From positions 14,243,001 to 14,307,000 of the forward strand of contig NC_079888.1 of assembly GCF_029227915.1 (NCBI RefSeq): DNA of 64,000 nucleotides. Reading direction: 5' to 3'. The number at the start of each line of letters is the position of its first letter. The stretch's first letter is position 1. Position numbers and translations under genes: made by a program. The notes under the pieces are model-generated. The model saw only the letters and a list, made by a program, of their open reading frames with translations. It was not told where the DNA came from and ran no database searches. Positions 49,554 through 61,438 of the stretch are shown here, piece by piece. This DNA comes from Hydractinia symbiolongicarpus (taxonomy: Eukaryota > Cnidaria > Hydrozoa > Anthoathecata > Hydractiniidae).

Positions 49554-50104
49554 TCTTCTAACAAGATTTATAAAAAAAGTAAAAAAGCAAATTATGTTTG
49601 GTCACAGTATTTCTATAACAGAAGGCAGATAATATAATTTGAAAAAAATTCTTATTTTCCGCGCTTATAAATTTTTTGCTTTTTATTAACGCGTGTTTAG
49701 TTTCGTTCCAGTTTCTATTTTATTTTCCTTTAATTATTAACGCGTGAAAATAATTATTTTTATAATTAGAAGAACTACGGTACCTTTATTCGAATATAAT
49801 TAGCGATTCTAGACTCACATTATTTGGTCCTTAATCTATGTTTAATTCAGACTGAGTACTAAACCTCAACGTTCTTTTAAACTAGGTTCTCATAAAAAGA
49901 AAAACGTGTAGTAACTAACTAATTTGAGCAAATGCTAATGTTTAACTACTGTGAATAAAATTATTGTAAATTTGTTGATAATATAGAATTATTTATGATA
50001 TTTATGATTTTAAAGAAAATATTACAAAAAGATAAAGTTATACAGTTTTACTGCATTTCTAACCCCTCTAAGGACAAAGGTTGTTTGAACAGCTTTCGTA
50101 TTTA
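49554..50104. other. Spacer of older EnSpm or host sequence
   Basis: No gene. The phrase attaacgcg occurs at about 49685 and 49748 and also on the far side of the young element (about 41490), consistent with one older sequence split by its insertion. Confidence 0.4.
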
Positions 50105-50440
50105 TGAGTTTACGTCTTATTTGCCACTAAAAAAGACGCACAAAAAAGACGCAAACATTTAAGACCTAAAAATGACGCACTTAAGACGCATTTAAAAAAA
50201 CGTCTTTAAAAAGCATTACAAAGACGTCTTTAAGACTGCGAAAAAGACGTCTTTAAGACGCACAAAAAGACGCCATAAAGACGCACAAAAAGACGTCGGA
50301 AAAGCGGACATTTAAGACCTAGAAAAGACGCATTTAAGACGCATTTGAAAGATGTCTTTAAAACGCATTTGGAAGACGTCTTAAAAACTTTAAAAAAAGA
50401 TGTCGTAAAGACTCACGAAAGAAAACGTCAGGAAAGCTGT
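50105..50440. repeat. AAGACGC-rich array, probable terminal region of an older EnSpm
   Basis: Units such as aaaaagacgtctttaagacgc and aaaagacgcatttaagacgc, diverged from the younger element's array. It ends near tgtttccaata. Confidence 0.6.
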
Positions 50441-51566
50441 GTTTCCAATACACTTGCTACGACAATATAATAACCTTTAGGACTAACTGCAAATGGACAG
50501 TTCATATATTCGTAACAGTAAAGATGGAAAGTAAGTATAGTAAAACTTGCGTAATTCTAACTCATGGGGTCTGAAAACAATGTTCAAATTATATGAATTA
50601 AAACATTAAATTATTCAAAAACCGTTGATGCATTGAAGCTGCTTCTCATACGAAGATATAAAGTTATTAACAAAGGTTTACTAAGGTTTTGAACATGGAA
50701 CATTTGTTCTAATAATCATCATTAAGTACTTTTTTCCTAACCAAATAGCACCACTTGACCAATATACTTTCAAATATGCACTGGATGCACTTTTTACATG
50801 CCCGCATTAAAGTACAATCCGCTCCACGGTTCAGACATTTCCGAACAATTGTACAAGTGGGATGTGCTGACCTCTGAAAAGTCAGATTTTGAATGTAACC
50901 AAAGAACTTACCTGTGAACAATGACAAGTAAAGTTTCACATTTTGGGTTTGTGTTACTTAAATATAAACTACGACCTACAATCGTGGTCACAATATATTG
51001 GGACAAGACAACGAATTTCGAAGTTCGCTACCACAAGTAATTGCGTAAGCTGATTCTATGTTAGATTCACACATCTTTTCAATGTTCAGAGTGGACTTAG
51101 GATCTTAGGTTATTTGGTAAATACAAAATTCTTAAAATGTGCTAATTGTTGCTGACGTCAGCAAGGCTATTAATTACGAATTTCGGGGTCTTCGTGGTCC
51201 CTGACGTGAATTATTTCGGTGTGCAGGCGTGCTAAAGAATGTGACTAGCAACTTTTCAACCCTCTCTACCTGGCCTACTTGTGTGCAAAAGTGGCGACTT
51301 TGCAGCCTCCTGGCTGCAGAGTATTGACTACTTGACTGTTTTGTCCATATTTGGATAACGAGTAAAAAACTGCCTGAGTTTCAATATTTTTGTCCACGAT
51401 TGTAGAATGCTTTTCGTTAATATTTCCTATATTCCGCCCTATCCGCCAAATTATGTCCCTCTTAGTAGGTATGACAGGTTTACCCACCACACACATTTCG
51501 GTTTGAGAAAGGACCACAGACATTTCGGTTTGAAAAAGGTTAAGTCATTATTATTGGTATTATTAG
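50441..51566. other. Gene C intron 1, mixed repeats
   Basis: 51120-51300 contains gctgacgtcagcaa and a stretch shared with 12650-12750. No exon seen. Confidence 0.4.
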
Positions 51567-51905
51567 TCGATAATCCAGTGAAACAATCCACTTGAGCAGA
51601 ACTACAATGGAAGAAGCACGGCTTATTTCAGGAATTTTGATGACGTTGTCGGTACACCTGCAAAAATGCTAGAGAAATTTGTTTATCCATTTCTTCTCTT
51701 GTCTAGAGCTTGAAATCTTGATCAAGAAAATATATATATTTGACGGACGGTTGCAGAGATATTGTGATTTAAAGATTTTTCGGTGACGTGATCAACCTGT
51801 CTGTATCATAACGGGTAGGTTAAATCAAGTTTTGAAAGCCTGTTCCACTTTAGTTACTGGTGATCCCAAGATACCCACACAGGGGATGGCGGAAAGGGCG
51901 TTAAT
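51567..51905 (-). mobile_element. 3' fragment of a trimer-type Helitron, reversed
   Basis: Starts tagtcgataatccagtgaaac, the complement of a Helitron 3' end (AAGTGGATT..cgacta), and continues with complements of cttgatca.cgtttcaag, aaccgt..tcaa and ccaggtgtgggtat-like segments of 655-2568. The 5' end is missing. Confidence 0.55.
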
Positions 51906-52845
51906 TTTCGAGGGAAAGAGCTTCCTTTTCTTCTTATTCTTTTTTTTGTTTTCAATTTGCATTTTTCTGTCTTGTACATTCTGTTTTGCATGTATATTTT
52001 TTATTAGTGAACAAATCTTCTTTGCTCCGCGATAAACCCATTGTTACAGTAACCTTTTACAACCTTTTAAGGTGACCTTCTACAACCAAAAACTGCAATC
52101 TAACACTCTCACCCAAAATAAAACACAATGTTGACATTTTATGATGTATTATAAACGAAGTGAGTACCGGTGTTCTTTGGAGTTTCTTTAATCCACGTTA
52201 ACACATGAGCTTAAAATCACATTTCGATTCCAAACCCATGGGTTAAAGAGGCTTTATTTGATTTCTTACTGCGGCGTACATAAGTTAAAAAACATTATCA
52301 GAAATAATAGCACAATTTAAAGAAAAGTGTTTACTTACCCGCTTCTTTCATGTTGCTAACACAACGTACAGGTTTTGTTTGACTTGCAACAAAAACATAT
52401 GTACGTTGATTAGCACATTTTTCACCATTTATTACTTCATCTCCATTGTCTTGACGTTTAATTTGTAGAGAAGCGACAACCAAAACATGAAGTAGCAATA
52501 CCGTACATATAGTTACATTTACCATTTTCTGATTCTAAAATGCCTGAATCAAAGGTCTATCCTATTAATTCAAAAAATCTAACCAATATTTGTTTTCGGT
52601 GAAAAAAGTTGGTAGCAGCAACGTTCAGGAAGTGTAACGTTATAGCGTCCCTATCTTAGATTTCTAAATGGTTACTTTCAATAATTAGACACAATTGGTG
52701 TGCGCTTGGAAGAGTTTTTACTCTACTCTAAATATATCGCAATAAAATAAAACGTAACCAACCGATTATAATAATTTAAGTTAACTCCTTGCCTAGTCAA
52801 ACACAATTACTCCCAATATCCATTTTACCTAATTAATTAATTTCA

Positions 52846-53211
52846 TATCTACAAGATTTTGGATAATGTTTTCTCCACAAAAAATAATACATGAAAATTT
52901 AACAATCACAATCCAACTCTATATGTTCTCATCTCATAATTCAATTGCTAATCCGAAACAACATAGTGCTTTTAGATTACGTAGTCTTATAGAAACAAGT
53001 TTAATTCTCAATTAACTTCTTTCTTGTAAGGATAACCATAAAATAGGTTAACAAAATAGCAATCAATGGTAAATGTTATCTCAACTTTGTTTGAAAAGAC
53101 TCTACAAGTTGTTATTAACAGTTACTAATAGTTACTTTCAATGACAACAAAAGAAATTTATATGTGCCATGTTTTTTTTAAATTTTTGGCACTTCAGCAT
53201 ATTTTTCGTCT
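52846..53211. repeat. 360-bp direct repeat, copy 1
   Basis: Begins tatctacaagattttggata and is nearly identical to 56722-57082. Located 320 bp upstream of gene C's leader exon, so it could include promoter sequence of that gene. Confidence 0.8.
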
Positions 53212-54319
53212 TGTGTGTATCAAAGGATTGTATTAAAACATTTTCTCCAGCGTAGGTAATATTTGATTTGCCTTATTGTTCAACAAACGCGTTGCAAGTT
53301 TTCAAAAAACAGACCGTTCTGGAGAGCTTTACATGATAATAATATTCAGAAGAATGCACAAACCTTGAAGCATTAGGCTTTTTTCTGTGGAAACAATTTT
53401 TATTTTTAAAAACAGTTTCTCTTTGCATTTTAAAAAATGTTTCATGTTCTTTTATGTAAATAGCCGATATCTACCAGTTTGAATGCCGAGGGGCTTTTTG
53501 TTAGTTGTGTTTCGAATTTCATTTAAATTGGCACATGCATTTTTGTGTGTTTTTCCTGCTTACTCTGATCCCAGTGTTTATTCATCTGATAAAAACTTTA
53601 CTTTTTTGTGTTCAAAGTGCTTCACTTATCGGCCTCTTTATTGCTTTGCTATGTTTTGCATGGATTAAATTTTGAAGTTGTCTACCAGTTATACAGTTTT
53701 GCATCCATGAGTATAAGAAAATTGTACGCTTTTTAATGCATTCAGTTTTCAAGAGTTTTTAGTCTCAATATCAGCTAAAAATTAAAAAATTTTTTCACAA
53801 AACGAGTCTGTGAATGTGCTTGAATGGGTTATTATTAATCCCAATCACAGTTGATTATGAAAAACAACTGTCTTCGCACTTTCTTCTCATACATTTATGG
53901 ATTATACATGGATGCATTTGTCGTGGTCAAAATTAGGCCAAATATTATCTACAATTTTACGAACTTTAGTGTTACCTTATTCATTTACTCCTTTTTTTCC
54001 ATAATGTAAAATGGAGACGAAAATCTTCTTTATTTACATCCTTGACATCCTTTAAGTCTTTTCCTTGCTACCAACTATTTTTTTTGCAAAGATAACAAAA
54101 ATTACAAAAAGAAATCAAAAAGTTGTTGCGCTCATAAGTATTATTGTAGGAACATTTTTAACTCCATTGGGCTCTGAGGAGCTTTTTTAGCCCTTTCCAA
54201 TTTGGTGATTTTTATCTTTCTTAGTTCCTTATATATATATATACCCTTATGCCAAAAAACTCTATGTTAGCATATATATATAGGTGTCGCTACATATGAA
54301 GCGGTATTAGATATTCACA
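53212..54319. other. Spacer, nothing recognised
   Basis: T-rich non-coding sequence between direct repeat copy 1 and the Helitron-like segment. Confidence 0.4.
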
Positions 54320-56721
54320 AAGCATACGGACTGTTAAATGAAGTTCCTAGCATAAAACGGAAATTTTGTTTACGAAAAAGATGGCTGTTCTTTTTGAGTA
54401 TTCTCTACTCTTTCATTCAAAATAAATCTTTAAAAAAACATTTGAAGAAGAGCATGGTTTTATAAATTAATCATAGCAAGGTTCTGTAAGGTTTTTTCAT
54501 GTTTTATTTTCAGTTTTGATTATATTATTGTTGCCAGACATGTTTTATAGCTAGCATCATAAAAAGCCAACCACCAACAACAACTAGCTAGCTAGCTAGG
54601 AATATATATATATATATATGTAGCCACGTTCTTTATACCTAGCTAAGTCTCCCGTTTATATTTAAGTGACTAGCTATTAGCTGCTGTAGCTAGCTAATAC
54701 TAGCTTTAAACTAAAGATTCCCAGTATATATATTCCCACAAGACCCATCAAACGTTATTAACCCTGAAAATTTTAAACATTTTCCTGTTTTTTTTTTGGT
54801 TTGCGAAGTTCTTTTCCTCCAAATATTCTGAAAATAAAGTTCAGAAATTACTTATTTTTAAAATATAAATTTAATTTGTTTCAAATTGTGGTTTTGACAT
54901 TTTCATGTAAGAATTGTGGGCAAAAACCTTAATCAGCATGCTAAAAGAACTGACTTTTCTTAATTTAGAATTACTAAACACAACCATTTTCTTACATTTA
55001 GTGTAAACTTTTGTGCGTATGGCTTATATTTAATACACCAAAAAAGCTACTTTGTTGATTTCAATTTTATACTCTTTGTAAGCTATTTTTTTCTTCTTTT
55101 TGACATTTTGAATTAACTTATTGTTGTAGAAGGCATATAATATACATGCATATAAAAAAATTGAATTTTGCAAATTTATGTTTTACCATTCAATTTTTAC
55201 ATTTTATAAGTTATTTGGAACAGAATGGTATGAAATAGACCAAAATACCTGATCTTAGTTGTTTTTAATTTACAGGCTGTGTCTGTGAAACTTTAAGGGG
55301 AACATTTGGTGGAAGACAATGACATGACATATACTGATAGAACTGATTTTTGTTGTGTTAGATGTTATATCTGAACATTTTTGACATTTTATGTTAATTT
55401 TGCGAGGAAGGACCATAGATATATACACAGAAGAAGAATTCAATTTTACACCTTGCAAGCTTTGTTTTTCTATATTTTGTATAAATTCTTACTGGGGAGG
55501 ACTCCGTGCAATATATCGAAATGACTGATCCTTCTCGATTTAAATTTGATGTGTTCTAAATCGTATATAGTTTTGGAAATTTTGTGTAAGATTTAATGGG
55601 TAAGGGCTAGATGCAATATGTCAAAAAAACTTTTTTTTGTTGAATCAGAATCACTCCCTACAACCATTCTTTCTTTTACAGTTTGTGAAGCTTTTGTGAG
55701 GAAAGAGTGTATGCAATATTATCGAAATAACTGATTTTTGTTGCAAACTGTTTTTCTTTGGCATTTTGGATTAAAATATTGTTTTAGAGGGCATATGCAG
55801 TAGACATATGTACCGAAATAATTTAATTTTGCAAACTTTGATTTTGTCGTTACCTTTCATTTTTTACATTTTGATTAAACTTTTGTGTGAGACCGTCGGT
55901 ATGCGAAGGACCAAAATAAGAGATTTTAGTTTTATTTAGAATTTGTATTTTGTGTTGCAAAATTGGTGCAAAAATTGACATAAAATGAACTTATATACAG
56001 ATTGATTGATGTTGTTTAACATGACTCATTATGACTTATATATATATTTTATGAAAATTTGTGACAGAATACTATGTGAGATTTGAAATTTTGTTTACTT
56101 TATTGATGGTAAAACAGCATGCAAATTGCTAAAAGGACTTTATTAATTTTAGATTTAAACACCGTTATTTTGTTGGCATTTTGTCTACAGTTTGGTGAAG
56201 AAGGACCGTATGCAATATATCAAATAATGTTTTATTGCATTATAATTTATCCTTGCAAATCCCTTTTTAACACCTTAGATAAAAATTTCTACTTAGGGAA
56301 AATTTATTGTTTATTTTTCACATTTTGTGTCAACCTTTGGCAGGGTTTGCAATAAACTAACTGATTTTAACATATACAATGAGAGAGATTTGTGTTTGAC
56401 ATTGATCAGCTTTTTTGTATATATGTGGCGTTTTGAGTGATTTAAATTTTATGGGTGAGATGTATGTTGAAATGCTTTTGAAAAATTTTTTCCGAATAAT
56501 TTTCGCATTTGTCAGATGGTCAGAACAGTAATTTTAGTAGATTTAGATTTTAAATGTCACATAAATACTACAGTTGTTGAAAACCTTTAATTTTTTTGGT
56601 CATTTATATAATAATGCAGATGTAAGATGCACACTGCTGTATTGTTTGTTTTTTGATGGACATATATCTGCTACATAAATTAAGTGGAATACAGTGGATT
56701 CTTCCACGGGAAACAACTAGT
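54320..56721 (+). mobile_element. Helitron, plus orientation, 5' end unclear
   Basis: The 3' end is GTGGATTCTTCCACGGG-type hairpin then AAACAACTAG at 56721, before T. Similarity to the reverse complement of 57250-59158 begins near gttaaatgaagttc (54338); no TC start is visible, so the 5' end is truncated or diverged. The interior has about eight diverged 100-140 bp repeats around tgcaatatatcgaaataactgat. Non-coding. Confidence 0.65.
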
Positions 56722-57082
56722 ATCTACAAGATTTTGGATAATGTTTTCTCCACAAAAAATAATACATGAAAATTTAACAATCACAATCCAACTCTATATG
56801 TTCTCATCTCATAATTCAATTGCTAATCCGAAACAACATAGTGCTTTTAGATTACGTAGTCTTATAGAAACAAGTTTAATTCTCAATTAACTTCTTTCTT
56901 GTAAGGATAACCATAAAATAGGTTAACAAAATAGCAATCAATGCTAAATGTTATCTCAACTTTGTTTGAAAATACTCAACAAGTTGTTATTAACAGTTAC
57001 TAATAGTTACTTTCAATGACAACAAAAGAAATTTATATGTGCCATGTTTTTTTGATTTTTTGCACTTCAGCATATTTTTCGT
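56722..57082. repeat. 360-bp direct repeat, copy 2
   Basis: Begins immediately after the CTAG end of a plus-strand Helitron (56721). Differs from copy 1 by a few substitutions and small indels. Open frames here are not supported as genes. Confidence 0.8.
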
Positions 57083-57249
57083 TTCTGGACAGTACACTGT
57101 TTTTAATATCACGTCACTTCAGTTTACATGGAGACTCTTGGGTTAACAGGAGGTGAGAAAGAAAATCAGTGAAGAATATTTTCTCTTCAAATACCATAAT
57201 TCACAATTCCAAAGTGATATTTTGACCTTTTTATGTGTTTATTATACAA

Positions 57250-59158
57250 CTAGTCGATTAGGCCCGTGGAAAAATCCACTTAGGCAGAAAAACAATTGAA
57301 AAGTTCTGTCATTTGAATTTTGATGACATCAGCAAATATTTCAGTATATTGAATATCCCTTTTACTAAAAAAAATAATCTGAAAATGCATAAAAAGAAAG
57401 TATATAAGTCATAATTTAACAAAAAAGTTCTTAAAATCTAACACAAAATATCAAATGTCAAATCGCATGAAATCCTCCCAACAAAACTTCAGACAAAATA
57501 TGAAAAACAACGACGTCCAAGGTGTAAAATCTAGTTAGTAGGTCCTTCCTCACAAAAGTTTACAATAAATGTAGAACACAAAGGTTTATGAGGAGCAAAT
57601 CAAAATATAAATAAAAATCAGTTCAATTGGCATGTTCTATATTGTCTTCAGCCATAAAATCTTCCACAAAATTGATATGAAACCCATCAAATTCAACTCA
57701 GAAAAAGGAGTCATTTAAGTGCATACAAAAATACAACTTGTAGAATATCAAATTATTATTTTTAGTATATATAATTGCATATGGTCCTCCCTCACAACAG
57801 TTAAATTTTTGCACTAAATTTGCAACACAAAATACAAATTCTAAATAATTCCTATGGCTTTCCTCAAAAGTTTAATCAAAATATAAAAGATGAGAGGTGA
57901 ACGACAAAATCAAAGTTTGCAGAATTTAATTATTTTGGTATATATATGTCCATTGATATATGCCCTTTATAACAATATTTCAATCCAAAATGTGAAAAAG
58001 AAAAACAGTTTGCAACAAAATCAGTTATTCTGATTATATTGCATACACTTTTTCTCCACAAAAGTGTAAAAAAAAATGGTTGTAGGAAATACTTCTGATT
58101 CAACAAAAATCAGTATTTGCATCTTGTACTCATTAAATATTACCCAAAATTTCAAAATTTCAGTCATTTCGGTATGTTGTACAGAGTCCTGCCCGGTAGG
58201 AATTTATACAAAATATAACAAAAACACAAGTTTTTTCGGTGTTGTACTCCCTCAAAAAAGTTGAAACTTTTCTTAATTGAGACAAAATGCCATAAACAGT
58301 AACACTTTAGTCAGAACATCTAGAACAACAAAAAATCACGACACTTAAGGTACCAGAATTACTACATGTTAAATAAAAATCGTTTCGTCATATTGCATGT
58401 AACCGATGTATAAAAGTTTAGTTACATAAAATGTGAAAATACATTATTTGCATACACAAATTGTGAAAAATACATTATTTGCTTAAAAACAGTCCTTAAA
58501 CTCTTCTTAAATATTATGTAATACTTTTTTAAAAGTTGTTGTGGCTTGTTAATTTAAGCTTAAAATGTCAATTAAAATAAGTTACAGTCACATTCTTAGC
58601 AAAGACCACTAAGATTAGCTTACATGTAAAAAGCAACATAAACTGAAGCTAACATAAGGTAGCTACAGCAGCTAATAGCTGGTCACTTAAATATAAACTG
58701 GAGACTTAGCTAGGTATAAAGAACATGGCTACATATTTATAAATTCCTAGCTACCTAGCTAGTTGTTGTTGGTGTGGTTGATGCTAGCTAACAAACATGT
58801 CTCGCATCAATAATATCATCAAAACTTTAAAAAACATAAACAAACCTTACAGAAACCTTTCTATACTTCATTTATATACCATGCCCCTTTTTAAATGCTT
58901 TTGTAAAGATTTATTTTGAAGGCAAGAGAAGACAAATGCTTAAAAAGGACAGCCATCTTTTTTGCAAACACAATTTCCGTTAATTTGTGCTAGAACTTCA
59001 TTTAACAAACCACACAAAACTCGCGGATTTTCACGACAAAGAAGACATATTTTTTTCGGCAACATCAAAGATTTTTTTCGGCAACATCAAAGGAAAATGA
59101 CGATATCAACTTTGCCTGTCACAGACAGACGGACACACTTAGTGTATTATTATATAGA
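57250..59158 (-). mobile_element. Helitron, minus orientation, complete
   Basis: On the minus strand it starts TCTATATAATAATACACTAAG (59158) after an A and ends GTGGATTTTTCCACGGGCC, TAATCGACTAG (57250) before a T: all Helitron hallmarks. 1,909 bp, no protein. It has the same internal repeats as the plus-strand copy 530 bp away, so the pair can form a very long imperfect hairpin. Confidence 0.8.
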
Positions 59159-59735
59159 TTCTAGGCATTTGGACCATTTAAAACCTTTTTCATTCCAAAG
59201 TTTTTGTTTCATCACTTTAGTCTTTTTTTCAGGCTCAAAAATATTATGATGATGAATAACCGTGCTCCACTGATTTTTGAATCTGTGTCATTAATATGCA
59301 AGTTAATCTATGCACTTGAACGCTGTTCTTCACGGCTTTTATTAGTTTGTCTTAACTTGAACTATTATTTGATGATTTTAGTGTAGTTTTTACACAGTTT
59401 TTTAACCCCCAGTTCTCTTGTTTGTTACGTGTTCTTGTAACAATAAGGGTTCTGTTTTCTTTTCATTTGGATTTCTAATAAATGCGTAGCATTTAATATA
59501 AATTTTTTTTTTGTGATTTAAGTTTCTGACTGTTTTCGAGAAAAGCTGCCAAACATAGGCCCTGTAAAAAGGTTTTTGTGATTATTGAATCGACAACCCG
59601 GCATTAAGATTGCTCGACAAATTAAAATGAATGAAAGGTGAGTTTTATATTTTAAAGTTTTTTTTATTGCGCATAATTAATGAAGTTATGTTAAAACTTT
59701 TTTGAGCGATATTTCAAAGAAAAGTATTTACTTAC
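59159..59735. other. Spacer, nothing recognised
   Basis: No supported exon; short open frames lack splice or composition support. Confidence 0.4.
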
Positions 59736-59928
59736 CGGCTTCTTTCATGTTACTAACACAACGTCCAGGTTTTGTTTTACTTCCTCCAAAAACATATGTA
59801 CGTTAATTAGCACATTTTTCAACATTTATTACTTTATCTCCACTTTTTTCTCGTTTAATTTGTAGAGAAACGACAACCAAAATATGACGTAGTAATATTG
59901 TATATATGAATTTCTTGACATTTACCAT
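59736..59928 (-). pseudogene. D: lone leader exon of the receptor-like family with a nonsense codon
   Basis: A minus-strand exon starting ATG at 59928, reading MVNVKKFIYTILLRHILVV and then LQIKREKSGDKV, ends MKEAG in phase 1 at a GTAAGT donor, as in gene C's leader. At 59803-59805 a CAA (Gln, as in C) has become TAA, giving CAN-stop-RTYVF. No matching ectodomain exons occur between this exon and gene C's leader. It is best read as a fragment left by tandem duplication. Confidence 0.6.
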
Positions 59929-60712
59929 TCTATTACTGTTTACTAACCTTTAATTAGAAATAAATTACTGTATGATTTTGGTTCATATTAAGTACTGGGA
60001 ATAGCCTACAGGCAAGTAGAGTCATTCAGAATGTCCCTTCCAACTCACTACAGTGGTTGAAAACCTGTTCAAAAAACTATTCTTCTCTTTGATTAACACA
60101 GTTGATGTCAGGGTTCTTTCCAACAAAAAACATTTCACTCAAAGATTCTGTCATGATTGAGAAAGGAATTAATCATATTCCTTTAACAGAGATTTGACTC
60201 TCCACTGACGCAACAATGTTTTTAGCGGTCAAAGTATAAAGTTCCTTAATCCAACGTTGGACAGAGAAGTTACTGTAACTAGCAAGACAAAAAAGTTGAA
60301 TTTTAAATGATTTTTGTTATCATGTTGGACAATTTCCTCAAATATTCGCTTTCCCTCTTGTTTATAACATACATATAAGTACAAAAATAAAAATAACAAA
60401 CACAGCAACGCAGTCCCACAACACATATGTCCATCATGAAAATGTTTAGACTTGCTGAAACGCGATAAACAATACTTTTTTGAATTAAATAGATGTATTG
60501 AAACAAGTTAGATCTTAACTGACTTGACTTAATTTTTTTGTTCGGAATAACTATAAAAATAGGTCAACAAAAGACGTTCATGTAATAAAATAGGTTATGC
60601 ACAAAATAAATCTGGAAACTGTGTTAAATGTTAAAAAAATTAAATAAATGAAAATTAGTACTAGGTTGCACGATACCAAATTCTAATATGTTGTATATTT
60701 TTCAAATCTTAA
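59929..60712. other. Upstream of fragment D, nothing recognised
   Basis: AT-rich. The overlapping minus-strand frames at 60229-60506 are unsupported. Confidence 0.4.
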
Positions 60713-61434
60713 CCCTATTCGGTCCGGGGTTTTTCGAACATACTATGACCAGGGGTGTGGGGGGAGGGGAATTGCGCCCCCCTCCCCCTCACAATAACTT
60801 TTGAAAGGGTCGTTCAAATTGAATCAAACTTGGCACGCTTAAAGTACGTCATAAAAGGAACGAAATGCCAGCAATCAATTTTTGCTTGCGTCAGAACATT
60901 TTCCGTCACGTTATCAGAACCTTCAAATTTGTTAAAAATGCCACTATCTGCTTAAAATTTAATTACTTTTGTTCCAGAACGAATTTTTGCATTCTGTTTG
61001 GAATTTCTGAAAGGTAAATAAAAGTTATTTAACATGTTCTCTGGTTTTTACATGGATCGCATAAAGAATTGCCAAAAATGGCCCGAAAATCCGTTTTTTC
61101 CGATTATTGGTAAAATCTGACAAAATCGGGAAATCGGATTATTCACGTGTCCAAATTTTGCAAAATGATTCTTCTTAATAAAACAAAGTTGTGTTGCAAG
61201 TTTCAAGTTCTAAGGATAATCCTAAGAGAGGTTATTAAATTTTTAGGGGTAGTTTCGAGTAATAGCCAATATCAAAGCCTCTGAAATGTATGGGACCAAA
61301 AAATTTGGCATGCAGGTGTGTAATAGATAAAAATTGAAACTCAGTAAATTTCATAGCCATATAACATAGCATTAAGAAGTTATTAAAAAAAACCGTGAGG
61401 GGGGCGGAATCCGTCCCCCCCGGACCGAATAGGG
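60713..61434. mobile_element. TTAA-flanked MITE, 722 bp
   Basis: Terminal inverted repeats CCCTATTCGGTCCGGGG, flanked on both sides by TTAA (60709-60712 and 61435-61438). TTAA duplication with CCC ends suggests a piggyBac- or Kolobok-related non-autonomous element. Part of 780-1000 bp in (caaaatcgggaaatcggattattcac, then tgtccaaa) resembles 600-655 in copy A. Non-coding. Confidence 0.75.
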
Positions 61435-61438
61435 TTAA

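Larger units (their letters stand above)
25865..52525 (-). pseudogene. Gene C: paralog of gene A disrupted by transposons and a frameshift
   Basis: Inferred exons: leader 52525-52339 (MVNVTICTVLLLHVLVV signal peptide; ends phase 1 at GTAAGT), 40557-40302, 40095-39957, stalk 39413-39344 continued at 38437-38377, stalk/TM 38084-37904, and tail 32093-32000 continued at 25893-25865. Exon 2 is 256 nt against 254 in gene A and changes frame after LNTS, before a WGSN-like segment. The stalk exon is split by a 0.9-kb TIR element at 38438-39343. The tail exon (HYTEF, 11 residues, YASL, then SYDTYETAPTYN and TAA) is split by the 6.1-kb helicase transposon. TM exon reads NVLIALLSGFGGCLICLCLV then IGKKRN. 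I did not find the two small juxtamembrane exons between 36493 and 37903. With three independent lesions this is very likely a pseudogene. Confidence 0.66.

Noticed and set aside
56684-56890. Plus-strand frame starting at the Helitron end and running into the direct repeat
   Set aside because: It spans a transposon boundary and lacks any family resemblance.
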